A stretch of 64,000 nt of DNA from Lachnospiraceae bacterium (lineage in GTDB: Bacteria; Bacillota; Clostridia; Lachnospirales; Lachnospiraceae), in the NCBI GenBank assembly GCA_015056815.1, contig SVFN01000003.1, positions 96,021 to 160,020 on the forward strand. The letters run 5' to 3'. A model generated the notes under the pieces. It saw nothing but the letters and a program-made list of their open reading frames with translations, did not search any database and was not told where the DNA came from. Made by a program: the position numbers and the translations under genes. This document shows, piece by piece, positions 49,124 to 60,027 of the stretch. Positions within the stretch are counted from its first letter, which is position 1. Every line of letters starts with the position of its first letter.

Positions 49124-49933
49124 ATGATTTTAGATGTGATCGTAGCCGATAAGAAAAAACGGCTTATGGAACAAAAGCAAGTATGCAGTGAGGCAGAGAT
49201 GAAAAAAAGGGCAGAAGAATGCAACAGGATCAGCATTTCTTTTTATGAAGCCCTGAAAAAGCCCGGGTTATCCATTATCGGGGAATTCAAAAAAGCTTCC
49301 CCCTCTCATGGCAGGATGGATAATAAGATTGAGCTGACCGACCGGATCGATCAGTATAATGCATCGGTGGATGCCATTTCCTGCCTGACAGAGGAGGATC
49401 ATTTTCAGGGAAGTGTGGCTTATTTTGAGCAGATCCGTTCGATCACCATGCTTCCCATGATCCGTAAAGATTTTATCATCGACCCGTACCAGATCTATGA
49501 GGCGAAGGTAATCGGAGCGGACTGTGTTCTTCTGATCGCGGCAATCTTAACGGATGAGAAAATGAAACAGTTTTATGATCTGGCCTATGAGCTTGGAATG
49601 GATGTGCTTTTGGAAGTGCATGATGAAGAAGAGATGAAGCGCGCACTGACACTTAAGGCCAAGATCATAGGTGTCAATAACAGGAATCTGAAGGATTTTT
49701 CAATTGATCTGAACACATCCGAAAGGCTGTCGAAGATGTTGCCGGGGGAAACAGTTTTTGTGGCGGAGAGTGGCGTCAGCAAAGATTCCGATATTGCATT
49801 TTTAGGACAGACCAGAACCGATGCACTCTTGATCGGCACAGCATTTATGGAAGCAAAGGACCCGCAGGGACTGGCGAAGCACTGGAAAAAAGTGTTTGAA
49901 AGTGCGGCGGATTACAACGTAAAAGCCTTATAA
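49124..49933 (+). CDS. trpC: indole-3-glycerol phosphate synthase
   Basis: ILDVIVADKKKRL, IGEFKKASPSHG, LPMIRKDFIIDPYQIYEA, IGVNNRNLKDF. Confidence 0.96.
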   Translation: MILDVIVADKKKRLMEQKQVCSEAEMKKRAEECNRISISFYEALKKPGLSIIGEFKKASPSHGRMDNKIELTDRIDQYNASVDAISCLTEEDHFQGSVAYFEQIRSITMLPMIRKDFIIDPYQIYEAKVIGADCVLLIAAILTDEKMKQFYDLAYELGMDVLLEVHDEEEMKRALTLKAKIIGVNNRNLKDFSIDLNTSERLSKMLPGETVFVAESGVSKDSDIAFLGQTRTDALLIGTAFMEAKDPQGLAKHWKKVFESAADYNVKAL

Positions 49934-49997
49934 ATAAGCCTGTTTTGAAGCGTTGGCTGATGACGGGCAGGGTCAGGCATGGCAGAGAGGAGCTGGT

Positions 49998-50786
49998 ATG
50001 GCAACACCGGAAGAGAGAGAAGAGAAGAAGCTACCCGAAACAAAGGTGAAGATCTGCGGTCTTACAAACGCGGAAGAGGTCCGGTGGGTAGTAGAAGAAA
50101 AAGCGGATTATGCCGGATTTGTATTGTTCGTTCCAAAGAGCAAGCGTAATCTGAGTGTGGAACAGGCACGCCTGTTGCTGGATGAATTAAAAAGGCGAAA
50201 CGGGAGTAAAGCGGGGAGAACGAAAAGCGTTGCGGTTGTCATAAGCCCAACGAAAGAACAGATCCGCCAGATAGAGCAGCTTGGATTTGATTACATACAG
50301 ATCCATGGAAGGATTGAAAAAGAGGCAGTCAGTGTGCTTGGTATCCCGGTAATACGGGCGATTCACATACCGGAGTTTCCAATGCAGGAGGCAGGAGGCG
50401 GGAGAACGATGCCGGTATTGCGGGCACTTCATGTAACGGATGAGGAGACGACAGAAGCGGCAACCTTGCCGGAAAAGCTGATAGAACAGATAGAATGGGA
50501 ACGCAAATTCTTTGGGGGAAAGGTCGAGGCATTTTTGTTTGATGCCAAAGAACCGGGAAGCGGAAAAATGTTTGACTGGAATTTGTTAAGAGAAATAAGA
50601 GCAGGCAAAGAGCAAATGATCCTGGCAGGAGGCCTGGATCCGTCGAATGTCCGTATGGCAGTGGATACCGTCCGTCCGGATGTGGTGGATGTCAGCAGCG
50701 GAGTGGAGATCTGCAGGGAAACGATCGGGAAAAACCGTGAAAAGATCAGAGAATTTATGAGAAAGGTGAGGACAGATGAGCAGTAA
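49998..50786 (+). CDS. trpF: phosphoribosylanthranilate isomerase
   Basis: [45 protein letters not shown]. Confidence 0.93.
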   Translation: MATPEEREEKKLPETKVKICGLTNAEEVRWVVEEKADYAGFVLFVPKSKRNLSVEQARLLLDELKRRNGSKAGRTKSVAVVISPTKEQIRQIEQLGFDYIQIHGRIEKEAVSVLGIPVIRAIHIPEFPMQEAGGGRTMPVLRALHVTDEETTEAATLPEKLIEQIEWERKFFGGKVEAFLFDAKEPGSGKMFDWNLLREIRAGKEQMILAGGLDPSNVRMAVDTVRPDVVDVSSGVEICRETIGKNREKIREFMRKVRTDEQ

Positions 50787-51960
50787 GTATTATGGAGAAT
50801 TTGGTGGACAATATGTATCGGAAACATTGATGAACACACTGGCGGAACTGGAAAACGCTTTTGAAGAAGCAATCAGGGATCCAAAGTTTATGGAGGAGTT
50901 TCATGGTTATCTGAAGGAATATGTGGGACGGGAAACCCCGCTTTATCTTGCAGAGCGACTGAGTGAGAAATACGGGACAAAGATTTATCTTAAAAGAGAA
51001 GACCTGAATCATACCGGAGCACATAAGATCAACAACGTGATCGGTCAGATCCTTCTTGCCAAAAGGATGGGAAAGACAAAGGTCATTGCAGAGACGGGAG
51101 CAGGGCAGCATGGAGTGGCGACTGCTACCGGAGCGGCACTTTTTAACATGGAGTGCAAGGTTTTTATGGGAACAGAGGATATCGAAAGGCAGCATCTGAA
51201 TGTGATGCGCATGGAGATGCTGGGAGCGAAGGTCATTCCGGTTTCTTCCGGCTCCAATACACTCAAGGATGCGACCAATGAAGCGATCCGTACCTGGGCG
51301 AAGGAAGCGGAGGATACCTTCTATATCATAGGTTCTGCAGTGGGACCGCATCCTTATCCCAAAATGGTTAAGGAATTTCAGAGCGTGATCAGCGAAGAGG
51401 CAAGAAGACAGTTTTTGGAGAAGGAAGGGAAGCTTCCGGATGTTGTTATGGCATGTGTTGGCGGCGGGTCCAATTCCATCGGTATGTTTGCACATTTCCT
51501 GGAGGATAAAGAGGTGGAGCTGATCGGCGTCGAGGCGGCAGGACTTGGGATCGAGACCGGAAAACATGCAAGTGCCATGGCACTGGGGAGACCGGGCACA
51601 CTGCATGGTATGAAATCTTACCTTTTACAGGATGAGGACGGCAATGTGCAGATCGCACATTCCATCTCGGCAGGACTGGATTATCCGGGAGTGGGACCGG
51701 AGCACGCTTATCTGAAGGACAGCGGCAGGGTACAATATGTTTCCATTACCGACAAAGAAGCCATGGACGCACTTGCAGAGCTTTGCAGAATGGAAGGCAT
51801 TATACCGGCGATCGAGAGCGCACATGCTCTTGCCTATGCGTTTAAACGTGCCAGAACCATGACAAAGGATCAGTCGATCGTGTTGTGTCTGTCAGGCCGG
51901 GGCGATAAGGATGCTCATACTATCGAGGCCTATTTTAAGGGTGAGGCATATCTGAACTGA
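50776..51960 (+). CDS. trpB: tryptophan synthase beta subunit
   Basis: [41 protein letters not shown]. Confidence 0.97.
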   Translation: MSSKYYGEFGGQYVSETLMNTLAELENAFEEAIRDPKFMEEFHGYLKEYVGRETPLYLAERLSEKYGTKIYLKREDLNHTGAHKINNVIGQILLAKRMGKTKVIAETGAGQHGVATATGAALFNMECKVFMGTEDIERQHLNVMRMEMLGAKVIPVSSGSNTLKDATNEAIRTWAKEAEDTFYIIGSAVGPHPYPKMVKEFQSVISEEARRQFLEKEGKLPDVVMACVGGGSNSIGMFAHFLEDKEVELIGVEAAGLGIETGKHASAMALGRPGTLHGMKSYLLQDEDGNVQIAHSISAGLDYPGVGPEHAYLKDSGRVQYVSITDKEAMDALAELCRMEGIIPAIESAHALAYAFKRARTMTKDQSIVLCLSGRGDKDAHTIEAYFKGEAYLN

Positions 51961-52121
51961 CGGATCAGAAGGCCGGACACCAAAACGGTATACACTGTAT
52001 ATGGACTTTTGCGGACTGACCGATGACCGGATACTGTTTTTCGTACGTTCATATAGTACGGTAAACACAGAACATCTCGATCGCGGGCAGGTATCAGTAA
52101 CAAGATAAGAGGAGAAAATGG

Positions 52122-52922
52122 ATGATGGAAAATAGAATCGAAAGCCGCCTTGCATCCTGCAAAGCGAACAACCAGAAAGCATTTATAACATATATGACGG
52201 CAGGTCTTCCGGATATGGAGGGATGTAAAGAACTGATCCGGGCACAGGAAGAGGCGGGTACCGACATTGTGGAACTGGGGATCCCGTTTTCCGATCCGGC
52301 AGCCGACGGACCGGTGATACAGGCAGCCTCCTACAGATCCATCTGTCAGGGGACCAATCTTCGAAAAGTATTTGATATGGTGGACTCACTTCGCAAGGAA
52401 GGAAGTGGGATTCCACTTGTATTTATGATGTATTTTAATACCATTCTTTACTATGGGATTGAAGAATTCGTGAAAAAATGCATAGAAACGGGCGTGGACG
52501 GACTGATCGTGCCGGATCTGCCCTTCGAGGAACAGCCTCAGCTTGCCGATGTCCTTGATGCATATGAAGGAGCACCGCTTCTCATACAGCTTGTGACGCC
52601 GGTTTCCGGGAAACGGATTCCCATGATCTTAGAGAATGCCAGAGGATTTGTCTACTGTGTGTCCAGTATGGGTGTAACCGGGCAGGCGGCTGATTTTCAC
52701 AAGGATGTATTACAGTATCTGACCGAAGTGAAAAATGTGAGTCGGATTCCGGTTATGATGGGCTTTGGAATCCGGGAAGCAAAAGATGTGGCACCGATGA
52801 AGTCTGTGATCGACGGCTGTATCGTGGGATCTCATTTTATCAAACTCATGGAAGAGAGCAATTATGATCGTGAGACTGCAAAAGAATATGTCAAAACCTT
52901 CAAGAAAGAATTGAATGAATAG
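52122..52922 (+). CDS. trpA: tryptophan synthase alpha subunit
   Basis: FITYMTAGLPD, VELGIPFSDPAADGPVIQAA, GFGIREAKD. Confidence 0.96.
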   Translation: MMENRIESRLASCKANNQKAFITYMTAGLPDMEGCKELIRAQEEAGTDIVELGIPFSDPAADGPVIQAASYRSICQGTNLRKVFDMVDSLRKEGSGIPLVFMMYFNTILYYGIEEFVKKCIETGVDGLIVPDLPFEEQPQLADVLDAYEGAPLLIQLVTPVSGKRIPMILENARGFVYCVSSMGVTGQAADFHKDVLQYLTEVKNVSRIPVMMGFGIREAKDVAPMKSVIDGCIVGSHFIKLMEESNYDRETAKEYVKTFKKELNE

Positions 52923-53043
52923 GATTTTTTCGGTATAATGTCATAAAAGGATGCCGTTTGTGTGTAAAGCGCCAGTGGCGCAGAACCGGTGGAGCAATCT
53001 GTAAAGAGCACGCAAAAAATGATGGCATTATTGGAGGTAGGGT

Positions 53044-53979
53044 ATGGCATTTGGGTTAGTTCCGTTAGAGAAGAGATTGAAGGACAACATCAAGAACTAC
53101 AGTCTGGATCATCTCTATGATATTGCAGGGATTACGGAATTGTTGAAACGGTTGTATGAGGTGAGCGGAATCTGTTTCCTCCTGACAGACAGACACGGGG
53201 AGAGAAGTGTGATGTTTGGAAGCTTTACCGGGTTCGTGCCGGATGTAGTGAATGAGCCGGGGATCAAGATCCGCGTTTCGGGAAGGACGATCGCCCATCT
53301 GTATGTCAAGGAGAGTGCAGACAAAGAAATCGGTGCTGAGTTTTCGGATGCTTCCAGACGCAAGCTGGTAAACGAAGTGGCAGCGACACTGACAAGAGAA
53401 GGCAGTGCCGCATTTGCACAGATGGAGACTTCTCTTTATGCGGACGAGCTGGAGAAGATGCTGGAAAAAGAGCAGTACCAGGTAAAGCATGGCGAGAAGA
53501 CGGATGCGCTCACCGGCGTGCTGAACAGTACTTATTTTGAAAACAGACAGAAGGTTATCGACCGTTCCGAAACGGTTCCGGTGGGGATTGTCTGTGCGAA
53601 CATCAATGACTGGAAATATGTGAATGATACCTATGGAGATGAAGAAAGCGACCGTCTGATCAAAGTTGTTGCGGGAGTGATAAAAGAAGAAGCGAAGCCG
53701 GAGTACGTCATCGGAAGATGCGGCGGTGATTTTTTCTATATTCTGATCCCGTTAGCGGCAGAGGGGGAAACAGAAGACTATGTTCAAACGATCAAAGCCC
53801 GTTTTGCGGCATATGAGGATGACAAGCTGGCCCCCAGCGTTGCCTGCGGTACGGTCATCAAAACCAATGTCGAGCAGTCCATCAAGGATCTTATGTCCGA
53901 TGCGGAGTATGAGATGTTTGAGGACAAGATCCGGATGAAGAATGAACCGGGATACCGGGAACGATTGGAGAAACGTTAA
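53044..53979 (+). CDS. GGDEF-domain protein with degenerate signature (GGDFF)
   Basis: DALTGVLNSTYFENRQ, ANINDWKYVNDTYGDEESDRLI, GRCGGDFFYILIPL. Confidence 0.85.
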   Translation: MAFGLVPLEKRLKDNIKNYSLDHLYDIAGITELLKRLYEVSGICFLLTDRHGERSVMFGSFTGFVPDVVNEPGIKIRVSGRTIAHLYVKESADKEIGAEFSDASRRKLVNEVAATLTREGSAAFAQMETSLYADELEKMLEKEQYQVKHGEKTDALTGVLNSTYFENRQKVIDRSETVPVGIVCANINDWKYVNDTYGDEESDRLIKVVAGVIKEEAKPEYVIGRCGGDFFYILIPLAAEGETEDYVQTIKARFAAYEDDKLAPSVACGTVIKTNVEQSIKDLMSDAEYEMFEDKIRMKNEPGYRERLEKR

Positions 53980-53985
53980 GAAAGG

Positions 53986-54010
53986 AAGGGAGCCTTAGGG
54001 CTCCTTTTTT
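53986..54010 (+). terminator. rho-independent terminator
   Basis: GGGAGCC tta GGGCTCC TTTTTT. Confidence 0.75.
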
Positions 54011-54059
54011 GTAAATCATCATTTTTGATGATTTACAAAAAAAGAGAGTGTGTTATAAT
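54005..54059 (+). promoter_or_regulatory. perfect 17-bp palindrome (54005-54042) overlapping a putative promoter (TTTACA-N16-TATAAT)
   Basis: TTTTTTGTAAATCATCA tttt TGATGATTTACAAAAAA; TATAAT at 54054-54059. Confidence 0.55.
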
Positions 54060-54258
54060 ACCGAAGACTGATGTAAAAATCCATATATTTTTTCTGAACA
54101 AGGATCAGGCAGACCGGCTAAAAAAAGAAGAAAAGATTCAAAATTATAGCCGGAAATGGGGAAAACCGAAGAAACAGAGGAGAAACCAGCTGAAAAATAA
54201 AAAAGCTCCAGAATGATAGCAAAAGAAACAGACGAATCAAAAAGGAGGAAACATAAAA

Positions 54259-57200
54259 ATGAAACGAAACAAATGGAAAAGGTGGCTCTCGGGTGCGATG
54301 GCTTTCATACTTGCGGGCACAGGCTTTTCGGGGATGCAAGCTATGCCGGCAAAGGCGGCAGGGACGCCTGCAAGCTATGCAGAGGTCTTCACATCACTCT
54401 ATAAGGATGTTATCATAAACGGCCGGGAAAATGGTTATCTGAGTGACCAAAAAAACAGTGACTCGGCATACGGGGTACCCTATCATGCGGTGGAGACCTT
54501 CGTGGTTGACGGTGTGGATCAGGGTCATGAGACGACTTCAGAAGATGTGGCCTATCTGGTGCAGGCGGCAGCGATGAGAGATACGTTAGTCAATGCGAAA
54601 AAGATAAACGGTACGACAGGTGAGCTGGATAAGGCATGGAGTACACTGGAGTCCATGATCCCCGGCTGGTCTGAGGTGGCTGGAAATGAAGATGTCAACT
54701 TTCAGAAATTCTGGGATGTGGAAAGCTTTCAGGCGGATACGGTAGAGGAAGGTGATGAACCGACCAATTATCCGACGATGTCGCCGGATGTGAAAGCGGT
54801 CAATCCGATGTATCCGGTATTTAAACAGGCTTATTCGTCGGAGAATGGATATTATCTGATGCAGTCTTTGGCAGACGTGGATGATTGGTACGGCTTTGGA
54901 GGAAGGCAGATGGATACACAACCAAAAGGCCGGCTCACTTATATCAAAACGCACAAGAGGGGAGCGGGTGAATCATATTTTGAAACAGTGCCAAGTCCCT
55001 GCGTGGAAAGACTCCAGTATGGAGATAAAGAAAATGGCGGTATGCTGGGAATCGTTAGTAAAGCGCAATTTTGGCCCAAGCAGTATCAGTTTGAATGCGC
55101 TCCTGCTGCGGAGCAGCGTGCGATCGAAGCAGTGTATTTCGCAAATCGCAATGGGGTGGGGAAGACGGAGTCTGTTTCTAAAAAAGCGGGGGAAATGGGT
55201 GATCAGCTTCGAAATGTCATGTTTGATACCTATTATAAAGCAATTGCTAAGGAGACCACTATCCATAGCAATTCCAGCGAAGCAGCAAAGTCCTGCCACG
55301 GATTGATGGGGATCCATACAGAATGGGGAAGCGGGATAGAAGGAAGCTGGGGCTGGCAGACAAGCGGATCCCATATCCGGCTGGCTGATCAGAATCCCCT
55401 GTCAGCCTACGCCTGCGTCAAAGATCCGGACATCAGTAATGCTATGAAAGCAACGGGAGCATTGTCAGATTATCAGGAGTCATTGAAACGCCAGATGGAA
55501 TATTATCTGTGGCTGCAGTCGAAAGAGGGGCCCATTGCGGGGGGATGCACGAATAGTTTCCGGGGAAGATATGAAGTGTATCCAAGCGGATGGCCATGCT
55601 TTTATGATATGATCTATGTCGCTCATCCTGCCATGACAGATCCGGGCTGCAATGAATCCATACGATCCCAGGCGGTGACGATACAACGTCTTGCAGAGTT
55701 GTATCAGACTGTCAAACAAGAGGGAGAGATCACAGGAGTGAAGCCCGGAGAAATGACAATAGAACAGGCGGCAGATACCTTACTGACCAGATGGATCAAA
55801 TGGTTTATCGCAAATGTAAAGTTTGATGAAAAAGATAAATTCGGAAATACCTGTGCGTATCTGATCCCGGAGAAACTGGATTGGGGCGGAAGTACGAATG
55901 TGCCGGCTACATGGAACGGGTATTATGATCCGAATGGGAACAGGTATCTTAGCGCCAAGATCACAAGCTATGGACAGGCGGATGTGGAGAGTGTTTCCGC
56001 AATCTGCAATGCGCTGATCTGTTATGCCAAGGCAAAAGAAGTGGATGCGAAGTACGCAACCGAAGAAGGAACGGAAACTGCCCAAAAAGCTCTTTACTAT
56101 GCAAACAGGCTGCTTACAGCCCAGTATCGTGAAGGAAGAGATGACAAAGGAATTGCATTCACGGACAGTGATGCAGCTTTAGCAAGGGTTTTTGAGGAAG
56201 AAGTCTATATCCCGCATTATTATGATGGCAAGATGCCGGATGGATCTGTGCTTACAAACGGGGCGACCTTTAGCTCCATCCGCAGCCAGTACCGGAAGGA
56301 TCCCGCTTATAAAGAGGCGGAAGCATATTACGCAGGCGAGGACAGAAACGGTTATTCGGTTTCCGATAAAAACGGAGACGGAGTGATCGACATGAACGAT
56401 TATACTTACAAGCACCATAAATTTGCCGCACAGTGCAGCGCGATGACAGCTTATGGTACTATGGCACTTCTGTATCCAAATGTGAAATTGACAGACGGCT
56501 CTGAAAAAAAGACTTATATAGTAACATTTGATTTAAATGGAAAAGGCTCGAATCAAACGCAGACGGTAGTCGACGGGGAGAACGCGGTCGTACCGTCGGC
56601 ACCGACTGCAGAGGGCTTTACGTTCGGCGGCTGGTATACTTCAAGTAATTGCAGGGATGATGAGAAGTACGACTTTGCTGATCCGGTGACAAAAACGCTG
56701 GTTTTGTACGCAAAATGGAGCGCAGTTTCAGAGACGCCTGCGGAGGATCCCAAATCAGGTATGGGAGATAAACCCGCGACCGGGCCGGAAGAAAAGAAAA
56801 CAACAGCACCGGAACCAAAGGGAACCGTCATCGAAGATGGTAAGAGCGGGGGTGTTTATGTGGTAACATCTAACCCCGTGGGGGAACCGACGGTGGAGTA
56901 TAAAAAACAGATGTCAGCAGGTGGAAAGAGTGTTGTTATTCCGGATACCATCGTGAAAAATGCGATCACCTATCAAGTGACTTCCATCGCGGCCAACGCC
57001 TGCAAAAAGCAGAAGAAGCTGACAAAAGTCGTGATCGGAAAGAATGTAAAAAAGATCGGCAAGAATGCCTTTAACGGCTGTAAGAGCTTAAAACGCATTA
57101 CCATCAAAACGACCATGCTCCAAAAGTCCGGTGTCGGCAGGAATGCCTTTAAGGGAATCCATGCGAAAGCAACTGCGAAAGTGCCGAAGGAAAAGCTCAA

Positions 57201-57264
57201 ATCTTATACGGCTATCTTAAAAGCAAGAGGGATGAAAGGAAAACAGCAGAAGATTAAGAAATAG
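54259..57264 (+). CDS. secreted glycoside hydrolase family 48 protein with InlB B-repeat-like and BspA-type LRR C-terminal modules
   Basis: Signal peptide; GH48 motifs GVPYHAVETF...GHETTSEDVAYLVQAAAM, LADVDDWYGFGGR, KRQMEYYLWLQSKEGPIAGGCTNSFRGRYE, FEEEVYIPHYYDGKMPDG; then VTFDLNGKGSNQTQTV...FGGWYT and LRR-like VTSIAANACKKQKKLTKVVIG. Confidence 0.9.
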   Translation: MKRNKWKRWLSGAMAFILAGTGFSGMQAMPAKAAGTPASYAEVFTSLYKDVIINGRENGYLSDQKNSDSAYGVPYHAVETFVVDGVDQGHETTSEDVAYLVQAAAMRDTLVNAKKINGTTGELDKAWSTLESMIPGWSEVAGNEDVNFQKFWDVESFQADTVEEGDEPTNYPTMSPDVKAVNPMYPVFKQAYSSENGYYLMQSLADVDDWYGFGGRQMDTQPKGRLTYIKTHKRGAGESYFETVPSPCVERLQYGDKENGGMLGIVSKAQFWPKQYQFECAPAAEQRAIEAVYFANRNGVGKTESVSKKAGEMGDQLRNVMFDTYYKAIAKETTIHSNSSEAAKSCHGLMGIHTEWGSGIEGSWGWQTSGSHIRLADQNPLSAYACVKDPDISNAMKATGALSDYQESLKRQMEYYLWLQSKEGPIAGGCTNSFRGRYEVYPSGWPCFYDMIYVAHPAMTDPGCNESIRSQAVTIQRLAELYQTVKQEGEITGVKPGEMTIEQAADTLLTRWIKWFIANVKFDEKDKFGNTCAYLIPEKLDWGGSTNVPATWNGYYDPNGNRYLSAKITSYGQADVESVSAICNALICYAKAKEVDAKYATEEGTETAQKALYYANRLLTAQYREGRDDKGIAFTDSDAALARVFEEEVYIPHYYDGKMPDGSVLTNGATFSSIRSQYRKDPAYKEAEAYYAGEDRNGYSVSDKNGDGVIDMNDYTYKHHKFAAQCSAMTAYGTMALLYPNVKLTDGSEKKTYIVTFDLNGKGSNQTQTVVDGENAVVPSAPTAEGFTFGGWYTSSNCRDDEKYDFADPVTKTLVLYAKWSAVSETPAEDPKSGMGDKPATGPEEKKTTAPEPKGTVIEDGKSGGVYVVTSNPVGEPTVEYKKQMSAGGKSVVIPDTIVKNAITYQVTSIAANACKKQKKLTKVVIGKNVKKIGKNAFNGCKSLKRITIKTTMLQKSGVGRNAFKGIHAKATAKVPKEKLKSYTAILKARGMKGKQQKIKK

Positions 57265-57301
57265 GATTAAGAGGTAAACTTAAGAAGAAAGGTTTATGCC
57301 A

Positions 57302-57341
57302 AAGAACCGGACAGAACGAGATTTCTGGCCGGTTCTTTTTT
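57302..57341 (+). terminator. rho-independent terminator
   Basis: AAGAACCGG...CCGGTTCTT followed by TTTT. Confidence 0.75.
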
Positions 57342-57503
57342 CAGACATTTATAAATTATTTATAAAATCGTTTATTTCTAAGAGCAATAAGAAAAAAAGA
57401 GAAAAAATATAGAAAAAGAGAGATAACAGAAGGAAAAGGATAGTATACGAGAGATTTACAAACTTGCAACTATACCACAAAAAAACTAATATGTGTATTG
57501 TGA

Positions 57504-57530
57504 TTAGCACTCAACAGGAATGAGTGCTAA
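57504..57530. promoter_or_regulatory. CIRCE element (HrcA operator)
   Basis: TTAGCACTC-N9-GAGTGCTAA, perfect, upstream of groES. Confidence 0.97.
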
Positions 57531-57623
57531 TAATATCAGAGACATAGTTTTTGCAACGGCTCATATATATAGAAAGAGCTGTTATGGCGAAAACAGAGAG
57601 CAGATAAAAAGGAGGCTTTTATC

Positions 57624-57911
57624 ATGAAGTTAGTACCACTTGGCGACAGAGTCGTATTAAAGCAGTTAGCAGCAGAGGAGACGACCAAATCCGGCATCGT
57701 TCTTCCCGGACAGAGTAAAGAGAAACCGCAACAGGCAGAAGTGATCGCAGTAGGTCCCGGCGGAATGGTTGACGGCAAAGAGATCAAAATGGAAGTCAAG
57801 GTCGGCGATCAGGTGATCTATTCCAAATATGCAGGCACAGATGTAAAACTGGATGAGGAAGAATTTATCGTAGTAAGACAGAGCGATATTCTGGCAATCG
57901 TAGAGGCGTAA
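57624..57911 (+). CDS. groES: co-chaperonin GroES
   Basis: MKLVPLGDRVVLKQLAAEETTKSGIVLPGQSKEKPQ. Confidence 0.98.
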   Translation: MKLVPLGDRVVLKQLAAEETTKSGIVLPGQSKEKPQQAEVIAVGPGGMVDGKEIKMEVKVGDQVIYSKYAGTDVKLDEEEFIVVRQSDILAIVEA

Positions 57912-58044
57912 GCCGCATAGATACGAGAGAATGCAACGAACTGTTGATTCATCATTCGGGAATGTGTGATGATAGCGTTCTTTCCTCGTGTATATCGATC
58001 GTCAAAAGTGTTAACCGGTATAAATAAGAATTAGGAGGTCATGA

Positions 58045-59670
<1,626 letters not shown>

Positions 59671-59679
59671 GTGACAACA

Positions 59680-59850
59680 GTCACTATTCACAGCTCATAA
59701 AAAAACAAGTCCCGACTCGTCGAGCTCGCTCGAAAGAGGCGGGACTTGTTTTTTTATGAACCCTGCGAAGCAGGGACCTCACAGATATGAGAAAAAAGAA
59801 AGCGCGAAGCGCGGTTTTTCGAATATCTGCGAGGAGCAGTGAATAGTGAC
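59680..59850. repeat. ~170 bp element with terminal inverted repeats GTCACTATTCACAG / CAGTGAATAGTGAC, containing the groESL terminator hairpin
   Basis: TIR arms read directly; internal stem AAAAACAAGTCCCG...CGGGACTTGTTTTTTT. Confidence 0.65.
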
Positions 59851-59865
59851 GGGAGGGAGAAAAGA

Positions 59866-59975
59866 AACCCCGACTCGTCGAGCTCGCTCGAAAGAGGCGG
59901 GACCTGTTTTTTTATGAACCCTGCGAAGCAGGGACCTCACAGATATGAGAAAAAAGAGAGCGCGAAGCAGGTACC
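59866..59975. repeat. second partial copy of the interior of 59697-59800
   Basis: ccccgactcgtcgagctcgctcgaaagaggcgggacctgtttttttatgaaccctgcgaagcagggacctcacagatatgagaaaaaag repeated. Confidence 0.8.
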
Positions 59976-60027
59976 GAGAACCCTGCGAAGGCGCCTCATC
60001 CCGACGGGTGGCTGCCTTTATTTATGC

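Noticed and set aside
54061-54200. Possible c-di-GMP riboswitch between the GGDEF gene and GH48
   Set aside because: No recognisable GEMM-I or GEMM-II conserved core; only a simple CCGGCTA hairpin.
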